Positions 7,381-15,697 are shown, counted from the stretch's first letter. The stretch: DNA of 31,104 nt from SIG714 sp045629725 (GCA_045629725.1 JAZQRT010000138.1:1-31104); one strand, 5' to 3'. Notes: generated from the sequence alone by a model not told the origin. Program-made: numbers and translations.

Positions 7381-8708
7381 ATATTAAAATATCTGACCAT
7401 TTTACATATAAAAAACTATTTAAATTTGTTCTGCCATCTATAATCATGATGATGTTTACCTCCATCTATGGAGTAGTGGACGGACTGTTCGTGTCAAATT
7501 GCGTGGGAGACACTGCTTTTGCTTCAATAAATCTCATAATGCCATTTGTAATGATTCTCGGCGGAATGGGATTTATGGTTGGCGCAGGAGGTACGGCGCT
7601 TGTTGCCAAGACACTTGGCGAAGGGGACCGCGAGCGTGCGAATAAATACTTTTCAATAATGGTTCAACTGACAGTCCTCATGGGCGTGATACTGACGGTG
7701 ATCGGAGTTGTGTTCATAAGACCAATATCATATTTTCTCGGTGCAACGGATGGAATGATCGATGATTGCGTGGTATACGGCAGGATAGTTATATCCTTTA
7801 CAACTGCATTCATGCTTCAAAACGTGTTCCAAAGCTTTCTTATCGCCGCAGAAAAGCCGAAGCTCGGTCTTTATGCAACTCTCGGCGCAGGTATTTCCAA
7901 TATGGTGCTTGACGCTTTGTTTATCGCTTTTTTTGATATGGGAGTTAAAGGCGCGGCGCTTGCAACGGGAATCAGCCAGTGTGTTGGCGGAATATTGCCC
8001 CTTATATATTTTGTGAGAAAAAATTCAAGCATTCTCAGATTCAAATTTACTCCCTTCAAGCTTTCGCCGATCATAAAGGCATGTGCAAACGGCTCATCGG
8101 AGCTTATGAATAATATTTCCATGTCAGTTGTCAGCATGCTTTACAATTTTCAGCTTATGTCATATATAGGCGAAAACGGAGTGTCTGCATACGGAGTACT
8201 GATGTACGTGCAATTTTTGTTTATTTCCGTTTATATCGGATATTCTATCGGTATAGCGCCAATTATCGGATATAATTACGGAGCAGAATCACATTCTGAG
8301 ATGAAGAATATCTTTAAAAAGAGTGTTATTTTTATGGGCGCGGCAGGTATTGTGCTGACAGGCTTAGCGCTTGCTCTTTCGGGAGTGGTTGCAAAGATGT
8401 TTGTGGGATATAATGCGGAGCTGTATGAGCTTACCGTTAAAGCATTTATCATGTTTGCTCCCGCGTTCCTCGTTTCGGGATTCAATATTTTTTCTTCGGG
8501 ATTATTCACATCCCTTAATAACGGTGTTGTGTCTGCGGTAATTGCATTTTTGCGAACCCTTGTGTTCCAATCGGCGTCAATTCTGATCCTTCCTTCTCTT
8601 ATAGGAGAGGACGGAATCTGGCTTTCGATCATCGTTGCCGAGGTGTTTGCTTTCATGGTATCAGCGGCTTTCGTAATTGGAAAGAGAAAGAGATATCATT
8701 ATATCTAA
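7377..8708 (+). CDS. MATE family efflux transporter
   Basis: The 443-residue membrane protein has about 12 transmembrane segments in two homologous halves. It shows family motifs such as SIYGVVDGLFVSNCVG near residue 28 and GYNYGA in the second half. MATE proteins export cationic drugs or metabolites in exchange for Na+ or H+. The start is set at ATG 7377, which overlaps the upstream stop as ATGA. An in-frame GTG at 7356 is possible but its ribosome binding site would be too close. It is followed by a strong bidirectional terminator. The substrate cannot be told from sequence. Coupling to a nucleotide-kinase-like protein hints at a nucleotide-related role but is not proof. Confidence 0.9.
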   Translation: MNIKISDHFTYKKLFKFVLPSIIMMMFTSIYGVVDGLFVSNCVGDTAFASINLIMPFVMILGGMGFMVGAGGTALVAKTLGEGDRERANKYFSIMVQLTVLMGVILTVIGVVFIRPISYFLGATDGMIDDCVVYGRIVISFTTAFMLQNVFQSFLIAAEKPKLGLYATLGAGISNMVLDALFIAFFDMGVKGAALATGISQCVGGILPLIYFVRKNSSILRFKFTPFKLSPIIKACANGSSELMNNISMSVVSMLYNFQLMSYIGENGVSAYGVLMYVQFLFISVYIGYSIGIAPIIGYNYGAESHSEMKNIFKKSVIFMGAAGIVLTGLALALSGVVAKMFVGYNAELYELTVKAFIMFAPAFLVSGFNIFSSGLFTSLNNGVVSAVIAFLRTLVFQSASILILPSLIGEDGIWLSIIVAEVFAFMVSAAFVIGKRKRYHYI

Positions 8709-8770
8709 AAAACAGAACCTTTGAATGTCAATGACTAACAAAATAAAATTTATCGAACAGAATAAAAATT

Positions 8771-8798
8771 CCCCGACAGACTTTAAAATCTGTCGGGG
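8771..8798. terminator. Bidirectional terminator between the MATE and M56 genes
   Basis: Arms CCCCGACAGA (8771-8780) and TCTGTCGGGG (8789-8798) pair perfectly. They are flanked by AATAAAAATT on the left and TTAATATTTG on the right, so the hairpin can stop both converging transcripts. Confidence 0.85.
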
Positions 8799-8860
8799 TT
8801 AATATTTGTTTTCTGCGTATCAAATTTTTACGCTAACGAACAGTCGAGGACCGCTCTTTA

Positions 8861-10156
8861 TTATGGGAATATTTTGATAGAACCGTTGGATGTATTGTAT
8901 CCAAAATTCTGTTGGTTGTTGACGTTATTTCGGTTTGAATAAAGGCTATTAATTATGCTTTGATTCCGCTGGGCAACAGTCATTCCTGACACCGCCTCGG
9001 ACAGTAAATAGTCGGGTGTTGTATACCCGTATTTTAATTTTTCTTGCACAGTAAGATTATCATGGGAAAGACTGCGGCTTGAATCTACCAAGTTAACAGA
9101 ACTTGAGGTTGTGGATGAGGTCTGATAAACCACTGTAGAAGCGGATTCTTTTTTTACGGAAGCTGATTTGTTTACCTTTGAAGATGAGGTTCCCGAATTT
9201 TTGAAATTGATTTTACCAATGTTTAAGCTGTTAAGCTTTTCGTAGTCGATCTGCTTTTCATTATTTGTTACTTCCATGCTTTCATTGATCACGTCAAAGT
9301 ATGTATTGCTTGAGCTTGTAAACAGGAATGCAACCACCAAACAACCGATAAGTGTGCAAAGAACAAGAAGTTTAAATGTAGGACGCTTATAATCAAGAAT
9401 AAGCTTTACCCTTGATTTAACCCCGATCTCACCGAAAGCCACGGGGCACAGCGCAATTCTTTTTCTGTGAACACTGCAAACAACGAGGGATTCGAGATAA
9501 CCGATCTTGGCATCCTTTCCCATTTTTGAAATGACCTTTTCATCACAAGCCTTTTCGATATCACGGCAAAGAAGCACGTAGGCTAACCAAACCACGGGAT
9601 TGAACCAGTGCAGTGTGAGTACGAGGAATCCAAGAGGCTTCCAAAAATGATCTCCTCTTTTTAAATGTGCTTGTTCATGGCACAGAACATCGTTAAGACG
9701 AGATTCCTCAAGATCTGAGGGTATGTATATTTTGGCATTAAACATTCCGAGGATAAACGGGGAGTCAATTCCATCGCACAGATATACATTGTCTTGAAGC
9801 TTGATTGATGGCAGAATACGAGCCTTTGTGCGCAGATAGGAAATAAATCCGTAAATCGCCATAAATGCCACTCCCGCAAGCCATATATAGGTCAGCATCT
9901 CACCGAAATAAACAGAAGAGTTCTGTGCTTCCGAGATATTGTAAAAGGTTTGTTCAACCGTGTAATAAGATGGTACAGGGCTATAAATATTTTCCAATGA
10001 AAAGGGAAGTATGAGCCGAAGTCCGGCGATGCCCCAAAGAATACAGAAATAAAATTTTGGAGCTTTTTTTAGCACTCCGCGAAGCAATATTATTGTAAAG
10101 ATCAAAAATGATGAAGTAAGGCTGATATTTAAAATGTCAGCAAATTCAAAAGTCAT
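8861..10156 (-). CDS. M56 family (BlaR1/MecR1-type) membrane metallopeptidase without a beta-lactam sensor domain
   Basis: This 431-residue protein has the M56 architecture: membrane segments at about 12-28, 35-52 and 88-106, a cytoplasmic zinc protease domain with HEQAH (160-164) in LCHEQAHLKRGD, and a later membrane segment at about 262-280. In BlaR1 the C-terminus is an extracellular penicillin-binding domain of about 250 residues. Here the tail is only about 150 residues and rich in Ser, Thr, Asn and Val, with no SxxK/KTG motifs seen. On a signal it would cleave the BlaI-type repressor encoded directly upstream (4-nt ATGA overlap). The stimulus is therefore unlikely to be sensed by classical beta-lactam acylation. 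Confidence 0.9.
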   Translation of the reverse strand: MTFEFADILNISLTSSFLIFTIILLRGVLKKAPKFYFCILWGIAGLRLILPFSLENIYSPVPSYYTVEQTFYNISEAQNSSVYFGEMLTYIWLAGVAFMAIYGFISYLRTKARILPSIKLQDNVYLCDGIDSPFILGMFNAKIYIPSDLEESRLNDVLCHEQAHLKRGDHFWKPLGFLVLTLHWFNPVVWLAYVLLCRDIEKACDEKVISKMGKDAKIGYLESLVVCSVHRKRIALCPVAFGEIGVKSRVKLILDYKRPTFKLLVLCTLIGCLVVAFLFTSSSNTYFDVINESMEVTNNEKQIDYEKLNSLNIGKINFKNSGTSSSKVNKSASVKKESASTVVYQTSSTTSSSVNLVDSSRSLSHDNLTVQEKLKYGYTTPDYLLSEAVSGMTVAQRNQSIINSLYSNRNNVNNQQNFGYNTSNGSIKIFP

Positions 10157-10518
10157 TTTGTTTCCTCTTTTGCTTTGTTGATCATTTCTATGATCTCGTC
10201 ATATTCAGCTTCCGAAAGCTTCTTTCCCGATGTAAAAGCGGCAAGAAATGCGGGGAGAGAGCCCTTGAAAGAGGTGTCAACATACTCCGCGCTCTGGAGA
10301 GCAAAGAATTCATCTTTCGGTATTAGAACGGTGATCTGACGTTTTTCCATTTTGACGATTCCGCGGTTGCAGAATTTCTTTAAAACGGTGTAGGTCGTGG
10401 TTCGTTTCCAGTTCAGCTCCTTTTCGCAAAGTTCAACTAAAAGCTTTGTGGTCATGGGCGCGTTTGACCAAATGATTTCGGCAAAACGAGATTCCACAGC
10501 TCCGAGTCGCATATCCAT
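10153..10518 (-). CDS. BlaI/MecI family transcriptional repressor
   Basis: The 121-residue protein has the BlaI/MecI winged helix (about 5-75), including WKRTTTYTVLKKFCNRGIV as recognition helix and following strand. It ends in a helical dimerisation region (about 80-121). Proteolysis by the partner M56 protease normally cuts between these parts. The start has GGAGG nine bases upstream. The gene overlaps the M56 gene by ATGA, the standard operon order. It very probably represses its own promoter through the dyads upstream. No beta-lactamase gene is adjacent, so other targets lie elsewhere. Confidence 0.93.
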   Translation of the reverse strand: MDMRLGAVESRFAEIIWSNAPMTTKLLVELCEKELNWKRTTTYTVLKKFCNRGIVKMEKRQITVLIPKDEFFALQSAEYVDTSFKGSLPAFLAAFTSGKKLSEAEYDEIIEMINKAKEETK

Positions 10519-10553
10519 AATTTTTACCTCCGAATTATTGTTTTTCTACTTAA

Positions 10554-10610
10554 AGTCTATCATATTTAGATTTAATTATCAAGAATTTACAAGTAATTAA
10601 TTTGTAAATT
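10554..10610 (-). promoter_or_regulatory. Promoter and candidate BlaI operator of the blaI-M56 operon
   Basis: On the minus strand TTGATA (10582-10577), 17 nt, TAGACT (10559-10554) form the promoter. Two bases upstream of the -35 lies the dyad AATTTACAA/TTGTAAATT (10584-10592 and 10602-10610), which contains the TACA/TGTA half-sites typical of BlaI/CopY operators. A weaker dyad, AAAGTCTA and TAGATTTA, spans the spacer and -10. The first dyad could also be the end of the upstream gene's transcript, but it has no T-run. Confidence 0.55.
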
Positions 10611-10633
10611 TTGTCAGCAAGCACGAAAATTCA

Positions 10634-11089
10634 TCAGTTGAAAAGGAAATATATTTCAAAATACAGGCTCAAAATTAAAAGCGGAACACAGATATAGAAC
10701 GAAGTGCGATGATTATTTATCTCCTCATTTGAATCTTTTGAATAATATATTGCTGCCCAAAGTGCTATAGGAATAGAGATAGGAAAAAACAGTACTCCCA
10801 CATGTTCAGGTCCATTTTTGAATATTCTTGCGACTTCAAATGCTGCTGATACAATGAGTCCGACTCCGGAAACAGTGATAAATTTTCTTATATTTGTTCC
10901 CATTGTTTTTTTGAAGAGCCTGTAAAGAATATAAAGAGCGGCGGGATTTTTTATAAATGCAAACAAAACGTAATATGCAATGCGGTAAGCTTTATTTTCT
11001 GTAACTGATAAAAGTATTGAGAATGTGATAAATAATACAAAAAATAAGATAATACAGGTTGTTAAAATGATCCTTTTATGTTTGTTCAT
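10634..11089 (-). CDS. Small multi-pass membrane protein of unknown function
   Basis: I do not recognise this 151-residue protein. It has four to five hydrophobic segments (about 7-28, 39-58, 70-86, 97-114 and 131-150) joined by short charged loops, with no catalytic motif. The start at 11089 (MNKHKRIIL) follows GAGGTG seven bases upstream. It lies 16 bp downstream of the trxB stop on the same strand, so it is probably co-transcribed with trxB. That makes a link to envelope or redox stress possible but unproven. Confidence 0.75.
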   Translation of the reverse strand: MNKHKRIILTTCIILFFVLFITFSILLSVTENKAYRIAYYVLFAFIKNPAALYILYRLFKKTMGTNIRKFITVSGVGLIVSAAFEVARIFKNGPEHVGVLFFPISIPIALWAAIYYSKDSNEEINNHRTSFYICVPLLILSLYFEIYFLFN

Positions 11090-11105
11090 AAACACCTCAC
11101 GAAAT

Positions 11106-12029
11106 TTAAGACAGTCTCGATATATACTCCTCTGCAAAATGCACGGCAACGGCACCGTCGGAAACGGCGGTAACTATCTGACGCAGAGCCTTGGTGCGTA
11201 CGTCACCCACGGCAAAAACGCCTTCTATGCTTGTTTTTGTGGATTCATCGGCAACGATATATCCGTTTTCGTCAAGATCAATAATGCCCTTGAGAAGCTC
11301 TGTTGCAGGACGGCGACCGATGCTGACGAAGATTCCGTCGCAGACAAGATCGGACCTCTCATTCGTCACAACGTTCATGATCTTTGCGCCCGTGACTCTT
11401 TTTTCAAATACAAGCTCTGTTATTTTGGAGTTCCACAGAAATTCTACGTTTTCTGTGTTCATAAGGGGCTCGTGATATATCTTTGTTGCGCGGAGTGTGT
11501 CACGGCGGTGAATGAGGTAGACCTTTTTCGCAAGGCGTGAAAGGTAAAGTGCATCGGAAACCGCAGAGTTACCCCCACCAACAACAGCCACGGTCTTGTC
11601 CTTGTAAAACCTTCCGTCGCAGTGAGCGCAGTAGTGTATTCCGCCCCCTGTCAGCTTTCCTTCGTTTTCCACACCGAGCTCACGGGGAGATGCACCTGTT
11701 GCCAGTATCACGGCTTTTGCCCCGAAGGTTCCCGAATAGGTGGTGATCTTCTTAATTTTATCAGTAAGCTCAAGGGCGGTCACCTCGTCGTAAAGGGTCT
11801 TTGCACCGAAGCGTTCTGCACCCTTTTGCATCTTCATTCCGAGGGTTATACCATCGATACCCTCGTCAAATCCGGGGTAATTGTCAATATCTCCTGTTAA
11901 AGTGAGCTGACCGCCGATTGTCATTTTTTCAATAACAAGGACATCGAGCCCCGCTCTTGCAGCGTAAAGCGCGGAGGTATATCCTGCAGGACCGCCGCCG
12001 ATGATAATTATATCGTATATATGCTCCAT
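11106..12029 (-). CDS. trxB: Thioredoxin-disulfide reductase
   Basis: This cytoplasmic flavoenzyme uses NADPH to reduce thioredoxin. The 307-residue length is standard. Motifs are the FAD site GGGPAGYTSALYAARAG (11-27), the redox-active CAHC (134-137), the NADPH site GGGNSA (151-156) with HRRD (174-177), and the C-terminal FAD motif VFAVGDVR. The start has AAAGGAGAA upstream and a perfect sigma-A promoter. trxA lies 1.1 kb away, on the same strand but separated by an oppositely oriented gene, so the two form a loose redox cluster rather than one operon. Confidence 0.96.
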   Translation of the reverse strand: MEHIYDIIIIGGGPAGYTSALYAARAGLDVLVIEKMTIGGQLTLTGDIDNYPGFDEGIDGITLGMKMQKGAERFGAKTLYDEVTALELTDKIKKITTYSGTFGAKAVILATGASPRELGVENEGKLTGGGIHYCAHCDGRFYKDKTVAVVGGGNSAVSDALYLSRLAKKVYLIHRRDTLRATKIYHEPLMNTENVEFLWNSKITELVFEKRVTGAKIMNVVTNERSDLVCDGIFVSIGRRPATELLKGIIDLDENGYIVADESTKTSIEGVFAVGDVRTKALRQIVTAVSDGAVAVHFAEEYISRLS

Positions 12030-12051
12030 AAATTGTTCTCCTTTAAATTTA

Positions 12052-12080
12052 TTGACATATCACCGAAATGATGATAAACT
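12052..12080 (+). promoter_or_regulatory. Possible sigma-A promoter for the MBL-fold gene
   Basis: TTGACA (12052-12057), 17 nt and TAAACT (12075-12080). It overlaps the transcribed leader of the divergent trxB. The -10 is weak. Confidence 0.4.
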
Positions 12081-12092
12081 GTTATCAAGCAT

Positions 12093-12121
12093 ATTATACC
12101 ATCTTTTTTTATACGTGTCAA
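12093..12121 (-). promoter_or_regulatory. Sigma-A promoter for trxB
   Basis: On the minus strand TTGACA (12121-12116), a 17-nt spacer and TATAAT (12098-12093), a perfect consensus. The leader would be about 55 nt and holds a near-palindrome, GATAAACTGTTATC (12073-12086). Confidence 0.85.
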
Positions 12122-12147
12122 CGATTTGGAAGCAGAGGGCAGAAAAA

Positions 12148-12924
12148 ATGAAAATTATATCTTTGGTTGAAAATACCTCAGGCAGATGTGACGTCAGTGC
12201 AGAGCATGGACTTTCTTTGTATATAGAGCTTGCAGAATGTAAAATACTATTCGATATGGGGCAAACAGAGGTTTTTGTAAAAAATGCGGAGGTATTGGGC
12301 ATTGAACTCAGAGATATTGACCTTGCCGTCCTGTCACATGGGCATTATGATCACGGAGGCGGGCTTTCCGCGTTTTTGGAGATAAATAAAAAAGCGCCCG
12401 TGTATTTAAGCCGGTATGCCTTTGAGGAGCACTATAACGGCAAGGAAAAATATATCGGACTTGATAAGAGTCTTCAGGGCAGCGCAAGGCTAAAATACGT
12501 AAATGATAAAATGGATTTAGCGCAGGGGATCACCATTCATACTGCCAAGGAAGTTAAGAGAATACGGGATCTCGGGGCTTTCGGGCTTACCGTTATGGAA
12601 AATGGCGTACTTACAAAAGAAGATTTCCGCCATGAGATCTACCTTGAGATCATAGAAAATGAAAGAAAGATTCTTTTCAGCGGATGCTCCCATAGGGGAA
12701 TTATGGATATTATGGACGCTTTCAAGCCCCATACGCTTATTGGCGGATTTCATTTTTCAAAAATCGAGGATACCGCCCTTCTTTGTGAATATGCAGAGTA
12801 TTTATCGAGCTTTGAAACTGATTATTATACCTGCCATTGTACGGGTACTGCCCAATTTGAGTGCATGAAAAAACAAATGCCCCGCCTTGAATATCTTCGG
12901 GCAGGGGAGAGTATAGTTTTTTGA
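12148..12924 (+). CDS. MBL-fold metallo-hydrolase
   Basis: The 258-residue cytoplasmic protein has the metallo-beta-lactamase-fold zinc motif SHGHYDHGGG (63-72: His64, His66, Asp68, His69), a later FSGCSHRG and IGGFHF. This arrangement matches the subgroup annotated as 7,8-dihydropterin-6-yl-methyl-4-(beta-D-ribofuranosyl)aminobenzene 5'-phosphate synthase-like, but no methanopterin pathway is expected here and the true substrate is unknown. The start at 12148 follows AGAGGGCAG. Longer upstream frames run through the trxB promoter region and were rejected. It is divergent from trxB. Confidence 0.85.
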   Translation: MKIISLVENTSGRCDVSAEHGLSLYIELAECKILFDMGQTEVFVKNAEVLGIELRDIDLAVLSHGHYDHGGGLSAFLEINKKAPVYLSRYAFEEHYNGKEKYIGLDKSLQGSARLKYVNDKMDLAQGITIHTAKEVKRIRDLGAFGLTVMENGVLTKEDFRHEIYLEIIENERKILFSGCSHRGIMDIMDAFKPHTLIGGFHFSKIEDTALLCEYAEYLSSFETDYYTCHCTGTAQFECMKKQMPRLEYLRAGESIVF

Positions 12925-12970
12925 AAACAAAAATTATTTGAATGTAGAAATAATATAAAGCGGTATTTCA

Positions 12971-13046
12971 TTGATAGGAGTCGACGCCCTTGGCAACCCA
13001 TTTATACGCGTTTGTTTTTGGCGGGAGCAAGCCCCCGTCCTACAAT
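12971..13046. repeat. Intergenic GC-rich repeat element (REP/MITE-like)
   Basis: This 76-bp island is much more GC-rich than its surroundings. Its ends are imperfect inverted repeats (TTGATAGGAG at the left, and ATTGTAGGAC as the reverse complement of the right end). It contains the block GGCGGGAGCAAGCCCCCGTC (13020-13039), able to form a stem with G-U pairs. Sequences of this type (a GGGAGCAAGCCCCCG core ending in CCTAC) are, from memory, dispersed in clostridial genomes. Only one copy is in this window. Confidence 0.5.
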
Positions 13047-13067
13047 ATAATACCTTTATAACACAAA

Positions 13068-13095
13068 TCGGCAGAGAAAATAATATCTCTGCCGA
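13068..13095. terminator. Bidirectional terminator between the MBL gene and trxA
   Basis: Arms TCGGCAGAGA (13068-13077) and TCTCTGCCGA (13086-13095), with ATTTTAT to the right and, on the other strand, TTTGTGTT. It serves the converging MBL-fold and trxA transcripts. Confidence 0.85.
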
Positions 13096-13149
13096 ATTTT
13101 ATGCATCACGGACGGTTGAATTCCTTTTATATTTAAATTCTGTGTCCAT

Positions 13150-13458
13150 TCATTCTTCGATAAGAGCAAGGATCGCTGCCTTGGGACGAGCGCCTGCGGT
13201 GGAGCTTGTAACTTCTCCGTTTTTCATAACAACGAGGGTGGGAATCGAATATACCTCAAACTGACTTGCAAGCTCGGGTTCATCGTCAACGTTCACCTTG
13301 CAAACGAGAAGATCGTCGCGTTCCTCGGCAATTTCATCCACAATGGGAGATACCATTCTGCAGGGACCGCACCAATCGGCGTAAAAATCAATAAGAACTG
13401 TTTTTTCGCTGGTCTTTACAGCATCGAAATTATCTTTTGTAACTTTTAATACGGACAT
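13150..13458 (-). CDS. trxA: Thioredoxin
   Basis: This 102-residue thioredoxin has the active site WCGPC (Cys30, Cys33) and the cis-proline context SIPTLVVMKNGE. It reduces cytoplasmic disulfides and is recycled by TrxB. The start at 13458 (MSVLKVTK) is set by AAGGAGG eight bases upstream. A longer in-frame start would lie at the promoter and was rejected. It has its own promoter and a terminator. Confidence 0.96.
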   Translation of the reverse strand: MSVLKVTKDNFDAVKTSEKTVLIDFYADWCGPCRMVSPIVDEIAEERDDLLVCKVNVDDEPELASQFEVYSIPTLVVMKNGEVTSSTAGARPKAAILALIEE

Positions 13459-13495
13459 AATAAACCTCCTTGGAATTATAAAATCTATCGGTGTT

Positions 13496-13524
13496 ATTAT
13501 ACCATGTTTTTGCAGTAATATCAA
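13496..13524 (-). promoter_or_regulatory. Sigma-A promoter for trxA
   Basis: On the minus strand TTGATA (13524-13519), 17 nt and TATAAT (13501-13496). The leader is about 30 nt. Confidence 0.8.
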
Positions 13525-13545
13525 GTCCTCGAAATAATTTTATGT

Positions 13546-15072
13546 TTATTTATTGTGTTGATGATTTTCAGCCTGCTTTTCAAGATATTCCTCAAGGTCG
13601 GTGATCTCAATTGCGGGAACGTAAACGTAGGCATATTTTTCTTCACCGTCTTCTTTGGTTTCAAGGTGCTTGTAAAAAACGTATAAAGGCAATACATAAA
13701 CGTCCTCATGGGAAACTCCCGAATTGTAGACGTATTTCAAGGTAACTGCATCGTACCCATCGGAAAAATCCACGGCTTCCTTTTGCTGACCGCACACAGG
13801 GCAGTTACCAACTCCCCAAAAACCACCGTTTTTCAATATTTCCTCTGCTTTTTCAAGGGGGATAATTTTTTGATATGCAACTACGTCGAAGCCTTCAAGC
13901 TTGATAGGTGTTTTTTCATAATAATGAATACCGCTGATTGTTCGAGTATTACCTTCGGACTTTGAAAAACTAATGATTATATAGTCTTTTAAGGTTTCAT
14001 AGAAAACATCTGTTGAAATACCAAGATAATCATTGAAATTGAAGAATGTAAAGGGAGAATAGTTGACAGGATCGCTTTCGTTAAAGAAAACAACGTTAGT
14101 TACATGCTTGTTCCTATTGATTTTATAATTACCGTAATTTTTTCCCAAGGCTTCAAAAACAAACTCGGTAAATGCACTTATTGAGTTTATAAATTCCTCA
14201 TCGGTCATATCATCGCTTATCGTGATATTCAAGTCCTTGTTTGAAAGATCATCTTGGGTAGGATAAGAAGATATTCCATTTGGATAATAGGTGAAGCGGT
14301 AATCTGTGCGTTGATTCATTATGAATTTTTGTGATTGGGATTTACCTTGCGAGAAGAGCTCTTCAAATTTTTCTACGGCATAGTTGCATCTCGCAGAAAA
14401 AATCGAGAAAGGCTCCGTCGGGGCATCATCAAAATCTGAATACTTTTTGTCTCTGTACACGGGCAGAGATTCAAATTCCTCAATGGGATAAATATTCAGG
14501 CTTTCTTTGTCATAGGTCCATGTTACACCGTAGTCTGTAGTTGTGGTGCCGCCCGAACCGATGGTGCTTGATTTGTACTTTGAATAGTCCGCTGACGTAA
14601 AAATTGAATCGGAGAAGTTTTTAAATTCGGACACATTTATCAGGTACTGTTTTGCAGGTGACAGGTTAAGCTCGATGTCGGTTATCTGCGGTATTACGGG
14701 TTCCTCTGTTTCGGGCAAAATCGTATCATTACCGTGTTTCGACTCGGGTGGAACTGTATCGGTGTTTATTGGAGAGCTTGTGATGGCGGGGATGATCGTT
14801 TGTGCCGGTGTCGAAGTTGCCACATTGTTGGGTGTACTTTCGGTAACTTTTGTATCGGTCGGTACGGTTATGGGGGCATCTGCGCTGTTAAAGGGAAGAT
14901 GGGGAAGCATCAAGGAAACGATAAGCAGAAGCGATAGGGAGAGGGTTGCAACATAGCCCATTTTTACTCTGCGCTTTTTTGAATAGACAAGGGTTGTTTC
15001 AATTTTGTGGTATCTTTCAAGTGTTTCCTCGGAGACTTCTCCGACGCCTTTTATTATCTTGTTGTCTTTCAT
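13546..15072 (-). CDS. Putative anti-sigma/sensor membrane protein, pair A (CPxC ectodomain)
   Basis: The 508-residue protein has a cytoplasmic N-terminus (1-38), one membrane segment (about 40-57), a Thr/Pro/Ser-rich linker (about 62-130) and a large extracellular domain. The ectodomain is homologous to that of pair B: SISAFTEFVFEALGKN aligns with GLDDIKAAVFELFGTS, NCPVCGQQKEAVDF (Cys424, Cys427) aligns with SCPTCMAEQEKVDF, and both end in a conserved EKQAE segment. The ATG overlaps the sigma stop as ATGA and follows GGAAGGAG. The inferred role is to hold the sigma factor at the membrane until an envelope signal arrives. The CPxC pair could bind a metal or form a disulfide. No named domain is recognised. 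Confidence 0.75.
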   Translation of the reverse strand: MKDNKIIKGVGEVSEETLERYHKIETTLVYSKKRRVKMGYVATLSLSLLLIVSLMLPHLPFNSADAPITVPTDTKVTESTPNNVATSTPAQTIIPAITSSPINTDTVPPESKHGNDTILPETEEPVIPQITDIELNLSPAKQYLINVSEFKNFSDSIFTSADYSKYKSSTIGSGGTTTTDYGVTWTYDKESLNIYPIEEFESLPVYRDKKYSDFDDAPTEPFSIFSARCNYAVEKFEELFSQGKSQSQKFIMNQRTDYRFTYYPNGISSYPTQDDLSNKDLNITISDDMTDEEFINSISAFTEFVFEALGKNYGNYKINRNKHVTNVVFFNESDPVNYSPFTFFNFNDYLGISTDVFYETLKDYIIISFSKSEGNTRTISGIHYYEKTPIKLEGFDVVAYQKIIPLEKAEEILKNGGFWGVGNCPVCGQQKEAVDFSDGYDAVTLKYVYNSGVSHEDVYVLPLYVFYKHLETKEDGEEKYAYVYVPAIEITDLEEYLEKQAENHQHNK

Positions 15073-15650
15073 AATAACACTCCTTCCTTGAGAAGCTTTT
15101 CTTTCAGTTCGTTTTTCATTTTTGCGAGCTCTTTGTTTACACTTGATCTGCTGCAAAGGAGCTTTGATGCAATTTCGTCGATCTTCAAGGCGAAAAAATA
15201 TCGGCTCAGAAATATGTAGGTACGGCGGTCTGAAAGGGAATCTATATATTCTGTAATAATGCGCCCAATCTCTTGGGTATCAAGATCGGATTGCAGGTCG
15301 GAAAAATCGCTCATAACGGCTTCAATTTCCGAGAGAGAGGTTATGGCGTCCTCGGGGACACGCTTCGCGCTTTTTTTAATATCGTATCTGTCAAGGGCAA
15401 CACCCCTTGTGATCTTTGCAAGAAAGCTGCGGAGTACAGTGGGTCTTGTTGGCGGAATGGCGTTCCATGTTTTAAGATAGGTGTCGCTCACACATTCCTC
15501 ACTGTCTTCATTTGACCTGAGGATATTGTATGCCACGGTATACAGATATTTGCCGTATTTTTTCTCGGTCTGGCGTATTGCGCTTTCACATCTTTGGAAA
15601 TACAGTTCTATTATCTCTGCGTCCGATATTATTTTATCTTTATCTGCCAT
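15069..15650 (-). CDS. ECF-like RNA polymerase sigma factor, pair A
   Basis: This 193-residue protein has sigma region 2 (IIELYFQRCESAIRQTEKKY ... YTVAYNIL ... EECVSDTYLKTWNAIPP) and the ITRGVALDRY segment. The C-terminal region 4 helix-turn-helix contains IDEIASKLLCSRSSVNKEL. The SVNKEL recognition helix is shared with pair D and differs from pairs B and C. The start at 15650 is set by AAAGGAGG. It overlaps its membrane partner by 4 nt. A -10-like CGTC-TTTATGT block upstream resembles the promoters of pairs B and C, hinting at similar regulation. Confidence 0.9.
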   Translation of the reverse strand: MADKDKIISDAEIIELYFQRCESAIRQTEKKYGKYLYTVAYNILRSNEDSEECVSDTYLKTWNAIPPTRPTVLRSFLAKITRGVALDRYDIKKSAKRVPEDAITSLSEIEAVMSDFSDLQSDLDTQEIGRIITEYIDSLSDRRTYIFLSRYFFALKIDEIASKLLCSRSSVNKELAKMKNELKEKLLKEGVLL

Positions 15651-15678
15651 TTTCGAGCCTCCTTTACTGTCCTGATGT

Positions 15679-15697
15679 ACCGTCATACATAAAGACG
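15679..15697 (-). promoter_or_regulatory. Candidate ECF -10 region of pair A
   Basis: On the minus strand CGTC (15697-15694), TTTATGT and then ATGACGGT, matching in order and spacing the -10 half of the pair B and C motifs (YGNC, 7 nt, GTGAAAGG-like). A matching TGYAA -35 at 18 nt is not present (ATTAC instead), so this copy is weaker. Confidence 0.35.
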
